This document shows positions 12,864 through 22,279 of a stretch of 64,000 bases of DNA, one piece after another (the stretch's first letter is position 1; each line of letters starts with the position of its first letter). The DNA is from Channallabes apus (Eukaryota; Chordata; Actinopteri; Siluriformes; Clariidae). The stretch lies in assembly GCA_030522415.1 (NCBI GenBank), contig CM060118.1:31788151-31852150 (forward strand), given 5' to 3'. Position numbers and translations under genes: made by a program. The notes beneath the pieces are model-generated. The model searched no databases. It saw nothing but the letters and a program-made list of their open reading frames with translations, and was not told the DNA's origin.

Positions 12864-13703
12864 TGTGAGGGTTGCCCACTAGAGGGCAATGTTTTGTGTT
12901 TGTAGTATTTGTTGGTAGACTCAGAAACTGGGTCGAGCATTAATTTCAGTTCTGTTAAGTGGGTTTTGTTTTGTCTGGTTATGGTTTAGTTTGTTTAATT
13001 ATAGTTGACCTTTTGGTTTCTGGAGCTTTAAGTTAAGTTTATATTTGTCTTCATTTAGTTTGTCTCTGTGTCTCCTAGCAGGATTAGCCGCTAGGAGAAT
13101 TAGCCTTTTGTGTCTGTATAAATACTAACCAGTGCACTACTAACTTGTTTAGATCTTAGTCTGTCTAGTCTCCTCGTCTGTTTAGATCATAGTCTGTTTA
13201 GCTACTAACCTGTTTAGTCACTAACCTTTATAGTTCTTAGCCTGTTTCATACCTAGTCTGCTGTGTACCTAGTCTGTTCGCCCCTTGGGTCTCTGGCTAC
13301 TAGCCTGTTTAGAAATTAGTCTGTTTAGCTACTAGCTATCTTGGCAGCTAATGTGTATAACAGCTACCGTAGTAGGCCTAGCCAAGCCTGTCTTATGTTT
13401 AGCCCCTTGCATGTGTAGTCCCCTGTGTTTAGTCCTCTATTCTGTTTAGTGTGTCTTGTCTTGTCTTGTCCGGTTTGTATCCCATGTCTGTATTGTATTA
13501 GATTGTGTAATCCCTAGTTTGTGTATGTTTCAGTGTTTTATGAGTTCTGTTTGTAGTATGCTCCAAGTTCAAGCCAACTTCCTTTGTTCATGTTTGTTTG
13601 GTTTTGTTATTAAAGACTTTCTTGGTTACACCTTATCCCCCTCTATGGGATATGCCTATGCCTCAACTCATGCCCACAGTCCAACATCGAACAGTATGTG
13701 ACA
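12864..13703 (+). mobile_element. Solo LTR inserted in a Tc1 copy
   Basis: The 840-bp block begins TGTGAGGG and ends ATGTGACA (TG...CA ends). It is bounded by identical 5-bp duplications TTAAT at 12859-12863 and 13704-13708. It interrupts the terminal inverted repeat of the surrounding Tc1 element. Inside are a TATA-like GTATAAATA (about 13117) and a polyadenylation-like ATTAAA (about 13607), in the order expected for U3-R-U5 on the plus strand. No gag/pol or second LTR is present, so this is a solo LTR left by LTR-LTR recombination. The family is unassigned. Confidence 0.75.
13140..13450. repeat. Degenerate TAGTCTGTTTAG repeats inside the LTR
   Basis: Variants of TAGTCTGTTTAG, CTACTAACCTGTTTAG and ACCTAGTCTG recur about ten times with irregular spacing of about 20-30 bp. 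They form a degenerate minisatellite in the R/U5 part of the solo LTR. Confidence 0.65.
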
Positions 13704-13744
13704 TTAATGAGAAATTGAACAGGTGTTCCTAATAATCCTTAATA

Positions 13745-14695
13745 AGAAAATCGACACCATCTCAGAATGATAGCCAAACAACACTTACTTCCTATTGCTA
13801 ATCAATAATACTATGTGGATAACATGGATAAAGGTCAGTCTAATTCCTAAATATTATCAGCAGATACCCAGGGGTGAAAGTAGGTTGAAATTCTTGCTGG
13901 TGCTGTCTAGCCAAAGGTGAGAAGAACAAAGCATGTAGGTGTTGTAAAGTAAAGTTTCTCTTTGTGTCTTCACTTAGTTAACTGAGTCTGTTCTCAATTG
14001 GAAATAACTGTTCCGGTTTGGGTTGAATCCCAAATAGCCTAAAATGGGAATAGAAATGAAAGCGCACGCTCATGTTAACTAGCAGTAATGAAAGATCGAA
14101 ACACAACACTGAAGGTTCTGAGGTGATTCAGAACAACTTAAAATCAATGACTAAGGAGACAGAGTTGTTTAAGGTGGCGTAATGTTATCAGAGTTTTTCT
14201 TGCTGAAAGTGCTTCCATGACTGGTTTTGAATGTGGGTTTTGTAAGATAGATGCTCTCCTTCTAGTACTGAGAACTGCCACTGAATCCTTGAATCTTATA
14301 CAGTACCGGAATGTACTGGCCTAATTTCACCCATGTAGATACCCTATACCCCATATATGTCCCATATCTAACATTTTGGGTAAAAATTTTGTAACTTTCT
14401 TATTTTTTTTGTGACAGCGTACTAACGTAATAGATGTTATTTTAGGTAATATGCATTTTTGGACTGTTTGTTGGGAAATGAGAAGGCACAGCACAGTTTG
14501 GCTCTATGGAGTACAAAAACCTTGAAGCTCAATTTCTCAAAACCGCTCAGAATGCACTTGAATAGAACCTTATAATTCCAAGGAATCAATATATTTAGCT
14601 GGTTCCACTTAGAACTTGGCAGATAAATTGAATGATATGGAGATATGAAGAAATAGATTAAATAGATTACATTAACACATTTTAATCAAATGTTA
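13745..14695. other. Unassigned non-coding sequence
   Basis: No coding potential. A TGACTGGTTTTGAATGTGGG motif near 14219 also occurs in similar form near 3313, suggesting one more low-copy dispersed repeat. Confidence 0.4.
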
Positions 14696-14700
14696 GAGAT

Positions 14701-15160
14701 ACACTATATGGACAAAAGTAGCCAAATCTGTTAATTAATGAACTCAGGTGTTTCAATCAAGTTTATATCTCATCATACCAAGACATTTTGGACAACGCTA
14801 TGCTTCCAGTTTTGTGGCAAGTCTTCATATCTCCATTCAGTTTTGGGGAAGGCCATTTTCTATTCCATCACGATTGTGACCCAGAACACAAATCGAGGAC
14901 TATAAAGACATGGTTTGATGAGTTCAGTGTGGAAGAACTTGGCTGGCCTACACAGTGCCCTGACCTCAACCCCATCGAGCACCTTTGGCACAAACTGGAA
15001 CAGAGATTGTGATCCAGGCTTTCTCGGGCATTGAAAACAGAAACACAAAATCTTGTGGACTGCCTTCCTAATCATAATAGCTGCAAAGGGGGGACCAACT
15101 CCATATTGAAGTATACAGTATGTGTTTGGATACAATGTCATTGCACCCTCTAATGCCATA
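14701..15160 (+). mobile_element. Internally deleted Tc1 transposon
   Basis: The left end ACACTATATGGACAAAAGTA follows T and matches the TACACTATAT terminal repeat of another fish Tc1 family. The interior jumps from the 5' region directly to the 3' third of a transposase gene. The right terminal repeat is not recognisable, and the boundary is placed where similarity fades. Confidence 0.7.
14788..15012 (+). pseudogene. Tc1 transposase C-terminal relic
   Basis: A 74-codon frame starting MDNAMLPVLWQ retains the second and third catalytic blocks of a Tc1 transposase: HHDCDPEHKSRTIKTW with the second aspartate, and PDLNPIEHLWHKLE with the glutamate. The DNA-binding domains and the first aspartate are deleted, and a TGA follows EQRL. 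The residues between the last two blocks are close to the DD34E spacing. Downstream, AATAGCTGCAAAGGGGGGACC is the decayed tail of the same gene. It is not functional. Confidence 0.8.
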
Positions 15161-15164
15161 CTGT

Positions 15165-15850
15165 AATGCAGGAGCTTTTTTTCTTCCCCCCCCCCCTTTT
15201 TTTTCTTTTTTAAAGAATTTGACTAAGTAGCTACTGTAGGTAAAGCTTTTAAATAAAATGAACTAGTGAACGATGTGTTTGTTCTAATGCAATATGTTCC
15301 TCCATTTATCATGTATAGTATTCCGAGAATATTTTGTTATACTTTGATGGCACAAAGTTTGCTCTGTTGAGACATGCAAGCCACAGTGATGGTCATTTCT
15401 CTCTGAGTTGTTTTGTGCTTTCACCTTGATTTGTTTTCACAGCTGGAATAGAATAGTACCACATAGCATCTCTGTTTTATCTATTGTAGCAAGCCCGCCA
15501 CGCTACGTGTTCACCATTAAGTGCACAAAAAAATGCCATATTGATCATTGTCACTATCATTGGGCTTGACCTAAAAGAGTTCTGTGTTTCGCATTTTTTT
15601 CTTGTGCATACATATCTTTTGGTTTGTACTGTAAACACTAAGTAGTTTTTATTATCATAAATATTTAGTACAGACAGCACTTTAAAAGAATTAACCAACT
15701 CAAGCAATCACTCGTTTTCTCATGCTCTCCCGACACACTACCGTATTTAAAACAATTGTTTGTGGAAGGTGCAAGCAAAATCGTTGAGGTCCAGCCTCTT
15801 TCTGACGGGTCAGAGATAAACAGCTTTTATGCTTTAAGTCAAATCGCTGC
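15165..15850. other. Unassigned non-coding sequence
   Basis: Contains a pyrimidine-rich C/T tract at 15180-15211. No gene recognised. Confidence 0.4.
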
Positions 15851-15856
15851 ATCATG

Positions 15857-15938
15857 TACAGTAGTGTGTGTACAGTAGTGTGTGTACAGTAGTGTGTGTA
15901 CAGTAGTGTGTGTACAGTAGTGTGTGTACAGTAGTGTG
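15857..15938. repeat. 14-bp minisatellite, about six copies
   Basis: Perfect tandem copies of GTACAGTAGTGTGT. It appears as a CATACTACTGT-type repeat when read on the minus strand. Confidence 0.95.
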
Positions 15939-16014
15939 GCCGGAGCACAACCGGAATGATGCTTCGCCACTTCTTTCTCTCCAAGTGAAGGAACATAATG
16001 TTTGCATAATCCAG

Positions 16015-16160
16015 TTGAAATTAAAACACATTTACAGCTATATGAAGGGATTAACCAGACACTAGTGAAGGGATTATAATTGAAACAGCTGTAGTAGTGA
16101 TGAACAGATCAACAATGTAATAAAAATAAATCAACATTCAAATGCATTTAAAAATCATCA
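16015..16160. repeat. Dispersed repeat, related to 32563-32700
   Basis: CATTTACAGCT.T.TGAAGG, GAACAGATCAACAAT and ATTCAAATGCATT occur in the same order and spacing at about 32567-32690. The family is unknown and no termini are defined. Confidence 0.55.
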
Positions 16161-16418
16161 AATGGAACATTAAAGAGTGAGTGAGACAGTGACATAAATG
16201 TATCCACAGTGACCGGAACATTAAAACATTGAGTTTAATCATACACAAATCATTGTAGCACTTTTTATATTTTTATATTCATAAGAACACTTTTTATATT
16301 CATATGAGGGAGAATCACATGCACACATAAGAACATGTAGGAACAGAGAGAAATTCACAAGCGTACTGTACATGCACACATCCCACAAATTTCCCACTTC
16401 TTTAACAGAACCTCCTCC

Positions 16419-16419
<1 letters not shown>

Positions 16420-16460
<41 letters not shown>

Positions 16461-16513
16461 TATTATTGCTTCTATTATTTTTTATTAGTAGTAGTTGTAG
16501 TAGTAGTAATACA

Positions 16514-16548
<35 letters not shown>

Positions 16549-16565
16549 TACTACTACTACTACTA
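16420..16565. repeat. (ATT)n / (TAG)n / (ACT)n trinucleotide block
   Basis: Two ATT arrays flank a TAG-rich segment, ending in ACT units. Confidence 0.95.
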
Positions 16566-16839
16566 TTGCCTTTACTGTGTTTGTCTGAGGTTGTATATGG
16601 TTGTAACACTACACTGTAAAAAATGTTCGTAATTCTAACAGTAAAATACCGTATAAATGCTACAGAATAAAACCGTATTTCACAAAACTTGGGATAACCG
16701 TAGAATTTACAGTGAAAAACTGTAATTAGTTTTACAGAGTAAGACCTTAAATTTAACAGTTAAAAACATATGAAAATATGGTTTATTGCAGTAAAATTTA
16801 TGATATACTGTATTTATAAAAAGGAAACTCTCAGAGAAG

Positions 16840-17230
16840 GTATTTCAAATTCAAATTTTATTTGTCACATACAGTACACAGTCATACACAGTACGAAAAG
16901 CAATGAAATGCTTATACGACCGCCAGTGACCTTAAGAAATAAAATAAAAACTTGTACGTAAGGAATAAATATGAATAAAAAGAAATACTAAAGAAAATAA
17001 ATGTAACTATTAAAATAAACTGTACAAATAAGGGCATGATAAAAAATATTACAAAATATAGAAATATAGAAACATTTGAAAGTGGCAGTGGTTGTGCAAA
17101 TATGCATAAAAAGTGACTTATTAAAGTGTCTTGTGCAATGGTCCAGATATATAAATATGTAGTGCGAGTGTGTATGAATGTGTCCATGATGGTCCAGTCA
17201 ATGTTGGGAGTTTAAAAAGATGTTGTTCAT
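16840..17230 (-). mobile_element. LINE/SINE 3'-end fragment
   Basis: The plus-strand start ATTTCAAATTCAAATTTTAT then TTGTCACATACA is the reverse complement of a common fish retroelement tail (TGTGACAAATAAAATTTGAA with tandem end units). It is followed by TGAAATGCTTATACGAC. It lies inside the CACTG element. There is no coding sequence, and the parent family is not certain. Confidence 0.5.
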
Positions 17231-17990
17231 CCTGTGTGGTGGTGTGATTGAGCCTCTATTTGTTACTAATATCGTGAAGCATCAGTTTATATTTTACTAA
17301 ACCTTTGTTGATAGAGTTTAAATATCAGAAAAATATCTGCTCTGTAAGAAATAAACTTTAACATTTTATGGTAAAAAACTGGCAGCTGTGATTGACAGAA
17401 ATTTACCATAAAAAATACGGGAGCAACACTATTGTTTGTACGGGACTGAACTCATTATACTGTATATTTTACGGCTATTAATAGTTTTTTCTACGGTTTA
17501 TAGCCGTCTAATTTACATTAACCAAGGACTTCATATTTGTGAATGGTATTCCGCCCTTTGATGACTGTAGCAAGGACAGCCGCTAGCACGCGCCACTTTA
17601 CCCGCCGCCACCGCCAGACTTAGATTGTCTGCCCAAAAAGCTGTCCACCCTGACACTTGTATATTTTATTTTTAGAATTTAAATATTGTTTTGCTGTCTT
17701 TATTAAAGAATACACGGGACCATGCTGATGTCCGAGTCTTGAATAACTTTTGATGGGTTTTGATGATTTGATTTCGGTTTGTATTCATCAATTAGTATAA
17801 AAGTACTCTTAATAGTTTCTTAATAGTTTCTTAACAGTAAAATCCGAATGCTTAGCAATGTAACTTCTATCTCTTTTAGCTCCAGCTAGTGTGATAAAAT
17901 GATGCTTTCACAGAATTGCTGAATGAAGTCACTGTGGTTATTCATAATAAAACAAATAGTCCAACAACAACGACAGCAATTGTGTAGCAA

Positions 17991-18165
17991 GCATGGTAGT
18001 GTAGTGGTTAGCACTGTCGCCTTCCACCACCAGGGTCCGGGTTCGATTCCCATCTCTGTGTGCATGGAGTTTGCATGTTCTCCCCATGCTTGGTGGGTTT
18101 CCTCCAGGTACTAATCACCTCCCCACACACACACACTATATACTGTACAGGATAAAGTTGTATAG
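17991..18165 (+). mobile_element. tRNA-derived SINE, internally deleted
   Basis: The tRNA-like head is intact, with box A TAGTGTAGTGG and box B GGTTCGATTCC. The body stops after TTTCCTCCAGGTAC and jumps to AGGATAAAGTTGTATAGA near the tail. It is nested in the CACTG element. Confidence 0.8.
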
Positions 18166-19040
18166 AGAGTGTGTGAGTACTGAGCTGTAAAAAAGATGGA
18201 AATAAACCGTTATTATTACAACATAAATCTTTAAATTAGACAGTTCCGAGCTGTAAAAACATGGTTATGATCTGTATTTGTTACAATGTAAACCCTGGAA
18301 TTTGACGGGAATAAACTGTTTTTATAACAACATAAACATGTTAATTAGACAGGTTATAAACCGTAAAAAAATACAATTAAAATCTGTAAAAAAATTTACG
18401 GTAAACTTCTGGCTAAACAGCTGCCTTTTTTTTTTACGTAAAATTTACGTTTTTTGTTTTTTTTCACAGTACAATAACGGTGCTACCGTATTTTTTACGG
18501 TAGAATTCTGGCAACCACAGCTGCCGGTTTTTTACCGTAAAATGTACTATTTATTTTTTACAGTGTAAGCCACATTATGATCAGATGATTTTTATCCCAT
18601 ACTTAAAAGAGGGGGTACTAACTTTTTCAAATGACTGTTCGTATTTAATTTTTATCATGCGTGGAAGTGTCAATAATCCATCCAAATGCTCTACACTCTC
18701 TCAGAAGTGCTACAAAATTCAGAGGTGTCAAGTAACGAAGTACAAATACCACCAAATTTTGGGTATCTATACTTTACTGGAGTAATTCTTTTTCAGCCGA
18801 CTTTTTACTTCTACTCCTTACATTTTCACGCAATTATCTGTACTTTCTACTCCTTACATTTTAAAAAATAGCCTCGTTACTCCTATTTTATTTCAGCTTG
18901 TCATTCAAAAAACAAACAAAAAAACATCCGGATAAATCACACCATCCGGATGGAGCGAATTCGATTGTGGTTGGATGGGAAGTATAAACATACCATTCCG
19001 ACAACCTATTGGTTGGTACACGATCCATCGCACCTGCACA

Positions 19041-19048
19041 TGACGTCA
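19041..19048. promoter_or_regulatory. CRE-like palindrome TGACGTCA in hAT
   Basis: Lies 75 bases upstream of the candidate ATG of the hAT element, followed by a second half-site CGTCAC. It may be part of the element's own promoter. Confidence 0.4.
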
Positions 19049-19122
19049 CGTCACACACTCCAGCAAGGACGTTTGAATAAATTAGCATTTTCGGTTGATA
19101 AGGTTGTGATAAGTAGACGAAG

Positions 19123-19340
19123 ATGTCCGTGATAGAGACTCAAGATTCGAGCGAAATGTCACAACCAAGCACCAGCGAGAGGAAGGTAACAGGAATATAT
19201 ATATACAATATGTATATATATAGCACTAATGTTTATTGTAGACAACCATACAAGGGTAATTGTCACTAAGCCTGCCCTGGGTGCACTAATTTTCTTGTAT
19301 GTTGCCCTCACAGATTCCTGCAGCTAAACTTGGATGTACA
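19123..19340 (+). pseudogene. Possible relic first exons of a hAT transposase
   Basis: An ATG at 19123 opens 21 codons (MSVIETQ ... TSERK) ending at AAG followed by the splice donor GTAACA (19186). A candidate acceptor, TTGCCCTCACAG, ends at 19313, and the sequence after it continues in frame for about 13 codons before a stop. The serine/glutamine-rich start resembles N-termini of cut-and-paste transposases, but no zinc finger or catalytic motif follows. This is an inference from splice signals and element context only. Confidence 0.25.
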
Positions 19341-19849
19341 TTTACATTCCAATAAAGGTTACTGATGACACGCCTCTGAAGTTTGACTTTTTGTACGATT
19401 AAAATACTTATAGGCAACTAGTTATCATATATTCTTCTCCATGAAACATGTTAATGCTCAGTAGTACACATACATGGTTCTTTAATGTGTTTGCATTGTA
19501 CAGTACTAAGATGCATTCTTTTTCAATTGCCATATACAGTATCCCAAACACTATGGCCGTTAATAAATACAACAAAAAAACAACACATTTTTCTTTTTTT
19601 TTTTATGAGGTGTTAGTGCAGTATATATAGGCCCGTGACACAGCCTAAGCTTTTATCCTTAATGCTTTTTCCCCCTCACGTTACTTTTACTTTTATACTT
19701 TAAGTAGTTTTGAAACCAGTACTTTTACACTTTTACTTGAGTAAAAAGCTTGAGTTGATACTTCAACTTCTCAAGAAGTCTTTTTAAACCCTAGTATCTA
19801 TACTTCTACTCAAGTAATGAATGACACCACTGACAAAATTTGCAAAAAC

Positions 19850-20180
19850 TTCTGTGGATACTCTGAATTCAGGTCAGACGAATGAATATGAAATGCACTG
19901 TTTCAGCATGGTGGTGGTAGTATCACAGCTTGGTCTTGCAAGGTTGTTTCTGGAGCAGGCTCGCTATCTTTATAGGTGCTGTAACTCACGATGGTATAGT
20001 AGAAGAGTGAATTCTTTAGTCGACAGAAACACTGTGTGTGCCATTTTACAGAGAAACTCAATGGTAGGATGGTCATCATACAGCAACTGAAAGAAGCTGC
20101 AGTACACAGCTGGAAAAGCATTGCAAAAGATGACGAGACCAGTTTGGTGATATCAGTGGCTCAGCAGACTTGCAGTTGTT
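19850..20180 (+). pseudogene. Possible Tc1 transposase fragment, heavily decayed
   Basis: In one plus-strand frame, CAGCATGGTGGTGGTAGTAT reads QHGGGSI, like the glycine-rich block before VMVWG in Tc1 transposases. The neighbouring sequence does not extend the match convincingly. It could equally be chance. Confidence 0.25.
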
Positions 20181-20351
20181 GAAAATAAGGGCAATGCAAC
20201 CAAATCTTCCAATATCCAAATGTAATATATTGACATATATGAACTTGAAATACAGGTACTGTATATGGGATACATACAGTAAGGATTATTTTATATACAA
20301 TGAATGTTAATGCATAGGTACAGAATACAGTATATACAGTACTAGTCTCTC

Positions 20352-20378
20352 CTGTGTGTGTGTGTGTGTGTGTGTGTG
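20352..20378. repeat. (GT)n microsatellite
   Basis: GT run of about 12 units, directly next to a dispersed repeat copy. Confidence 0.9.
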
Positions 20379-20450
20379 GCATCAATGAAATGTCTACATC
20401 TCTTCAAGTATGCTGTGGCATAGTACGAGCTAACTCGTGCCATAAAATGT
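20379..20450. repeat. Dispersed repeat, related to 27583-27655
   Basis: GCATCAATGAAATG, CATCTCTTCAAGTATGCTGT and TACGAGCTAACTCGTGCC are nearly identical at both places. GAGCTAACTC contains a short palindrome. The family is not identified. Confidence 0.7.
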
Positions 20451-20660
20451 CCTGTGTTAAAAACAAAAAGCATCCCGTAATCCATATAAATTGCATATTA
20501 CATAATCATATATTACTACCTGTGCCTGTACTTTATGTATTGCATATCTACCTTGCCTTATAGACCGTGGGTTGTAAATAATAATAGTCAAATAATAGTT
20601 ATAGCAATAAAACATTTTGGAAATACTATGGCCCCTGATACATTCTAAAGCATAAAACTT

Positions 20661-20720
20661 CGGCTACAGTGGGCACAGCTTCACCGAAACTAGACATCTG
20701 AAGATTGGAAAAACATTGTT
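20661..20720 (+). pseudogene. Tc1 transposase fragment at the DIRS boundary
   Basis: GGCTACAGTGGGCACAGCTT, then ACCGAAACTAGACATCTGAAG and ATTGGAAAAAC, reads like the segment before the first catalytic aspartate of the Tc1 family also found at 11845-13740 (AQAHQNWRVEDWKN in that copy). The similarity stops abruptly at ATTGTT, where the DIRS element begins. Confidence 0.6.
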
Positions 20721-20930
20721 TCCAATGAAAAACGAATGGTTACGACTATAATCTCGGTTCCCTGAGGGAGAGGAACGAGGTACAACACATATTGTATGGG
20801 ATATCACGCCCTCTCGTGTCCTGGCTGAAGCCACCTTTATTCATGCCGTAAGGCAGGCAAACCTGTGGTGACATAGGTGTAGCCCCGCCTACACCTATAA
20901 ACCCTCGTCGCCACGGTTGACCTTCAGTTC
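20721..20930. repeat. DIRS left (3') inverted terminal repeat
   Basis: The inner part (20850-20930: GCAGGCAAACCTGTGGTGAC, AGGTGTAGCCCCGCCTACAC, CTATAAACCCTCGT, CACGGTTGACCTTCAGTTC) is mirrored at 25510-25590. The AGGTGTA...TACACCT core is itself an imperfect palindrome next to a CTATAAA box. Confidence 0.85.
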
Positions 20931-20973
20931 GACAGCCGCTCTTCGCCGAGCGTAACTGTGAGGCGGGGCAGCA

Positions 20974-21090
20974 TTGTGTTGTACCTCGTTCCTCTCCCTC
21001 AGGGAACCGAGGTTATAGTCATAACCATTCGTTCCCTTTCAGTCGATTCACTCGGTACAACACATATTGTATGGGACATATATTCACGCC
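20974..21090. repeat. DIRS internal complementary region
   Basis: TTGTACCTCGTTCCTCTCCC and TCAGGGAACCGAGGTTATAG (20976-21025) are the reverse complement of 20742-20795. In addition, GTACAACACATATTGTATGGGA occurs both at about 20778 and at about 21055 in direct orientation. A region complementary to the outer terminal-repeat ends, just inside the 3' repeat, is the circle-junction template of DIRS elements. Confidence 0.8.
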
Positions 21091-21190
21091 CCACCGAGCA
21101 TCTACCAAAGTCAGGCATAAGAACCCTGGTAGCTACTCTACTGCATCGTGGACCCCGCAGAGAGGACCGAATGGGCCACTGAGGGGGCCG

Positions 21191-22279
21191 TTATATCAAG
21201 TCAGTAGAACCGGACAAAGGTGTGCGGTGAGGACCAACTGGCTGCCGCGCAAATGTCACCCACGGACATCCCTTTGAACAGCGCTGCGATGTTGCCATAG
21301 CTCTCGTTGAGTGCGCTCTCACACCCTGAGGCAGTGGCACACTCTTACTGCTATAAGCTAATGAAATAGCCTCCACAACCCAATGGGAAAGCCGCTGTTT
21401 AGACAGTGCTTTACCCTTTACTGGACTGGCAAAACAGACGAACAGTTGATCACATGAGCGCACATTCACCGTGCGATCCATGTAGACCCGTAGAGCACGT
21501 ACTAGGCACAAATTATGCAATTTTCCCTGCTCCTCAGAAGCAAAAGGGGGGGGACAAAGGCTATGAAGGTCAAAGACCATAGAGCTATAATCAGTGGAGA
21601 CCACCTTGTGTACATAGGCCGCGTTCAGTCTTAGAGTAACCTTTAAACCATTAGCAGCAAACTGCGTACAAGATGGATGCACGGACAAAGCGTGGAGATC
21701 ACCCACTCGTTTAGCAGACGCTAGAGCAAGAAGAAGTGCTGTCTTATATGAAAGAATTTTCATATCTATAGACTCAATTGGCTCAAAAGGAGGCCCACAG
21801 AGGGCCTCAAGTACTAGCAATAGATCCCAAGACGGAACACTGGACCTCACAGTGGGTCGCAAACGTCGTACTCCTTTTAAAAATCGTACCGCCAGCGGAT
21901 GAGCACCTGGTGACACTCCATCGAAACCAACATGACAGGCTGATATAGCCGCCAAGTACACTTTAATAGTAGAGGAGGAAAGGCCTTTTTCTAATAGTTC
22001 CTTCAGAAAAGACAGAACTTCCACCATGGAGCACTGAAATGGAAGAACCTTACGTTCTCGACACCATTGCTCAAAAGCTCGCCACTTGTAAGCATATAAG
22101 CCTCTCGTAGACGAAGCCCGAGCACTTTGAATTGTCTCAATCACATTCGGGGGAAGCCCTTTAGCTATCAGATTGGTCCTTTCAACAGGTAAGCATGCAA
22201 GTTCCACAGCTCGGGACGCGGGTGCACTACCTCTCCCCCTGCCTGAGACAGAAGGTCCCTGAGGAGAGGAAGTTTCCAT
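21191..22279 (-). pseudogene. DIRS tyrosine recombinase, frameshifted near its end
   Basis: From the ATG at complement 22277-22279 the frame gives 362 residues and overlaps the pol frame by 112 bases, as usual in DIRS. The N-terminal core-binding half (about 40-150) contains SSTRGLYAYKWRAFEQW and LSSSTIKVYLAAIS. The catalytic half keeps R191 in SAKRVGDLHALSV and the box H323-S-T-R326 in GVRAHSTRAMA. A one-base deletion near 21285-21290 then shifts the frame. The other frame continues with AALFKGMSVGDICAAASW and PHTFVRFY before a TGA at 21201-21203, so the nucleophilic tyrosine codon (21204-21206) is present but unreachable. The same open frame extends upstream to 23743, but that part is out-of-frame pol. 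The enzyme would integrate the circular DNA copy. Confidence 0.9.

Larger units (their letters stand above)
11845..13740 (-). mobile_element. Tc1-family transposon, broken and split by an LTR
   Basis: Transposase remnants run on the minus strand from about 12757 down to 11845. Upstream of the coding part are the inverted-repeat blocks CAACCAATCACATGGCAGTT and, beyond the inserted LTR (12864-13703), GAAATTGAACAGGTGTTCCTAAT (about 13710-13734). Removing the LTR and one copy of its TTAAT duplication makes the terminal repeat continuous. The 3' end (low coordinates) decays near 11845 and its terminal repeat is not seen. A deleted relative of the same family is at 31990-32354, and a fragment of the same transposase is at 20661-20720. 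Confidence 0.82.
16612..18565. mobile_element. CACTG-ended DNA transposon, non-autonomous
   Basis: The ends are 13-bp inverted repeats CACTGTAAAAAAT at 16612 and the mirror ATTTTTTACAGTG ending at 18565, each next to TA (16610-16611 and 18566-18567). Subterminal words such as TACGGTAAA, TTTACCGTAAAAT and GGCAGCTGTG recur in both orientations near both ends and at about 17360-17500. That pattern fits CACTA/EnSpm-like elements, although the apparent 2-bp TA duplication is atypical for them. No transposase is present. Two retroelement pieces have inserted inside (16840-17230 and 17991-18165). Confidence 0.6.
18720..19832. mobile_element. hAT element with 8-bp duplication ACAAAATT
   Basis: It starts CAGAGGTGTCAAGTAACGAAG and ends AATGACACCACTG. 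The target duplication ACAAAATT is identical at 18712-18719 and 19833-19840. Sub-terminal regions are rich in ACTTTTACTT and ACTCAAGTAA words on both sides. The element is a relative of the copy at 42852-43346 (same ends, opposite orientation). Its interior is 1.1 kb and contains a CRE-like site and a possible first exon, but no complete transposase. Confidence 0.88.

Noticed and set aside
15845..15940. CRISPR-like array
   Set aside because: Units are contiguous 14-bp copies without spacers in a eukaryotic sequence; simple minisatellite.
17991..18060. tRNA gene predicted from boxes A and B (also in every SINE head)
   Set aside because: The heads do not form a proper cloverleaf with anticodon and CCA-compatible ends, and are followed by SINE bodies. 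They are SINE promoters, not tRNA genes.
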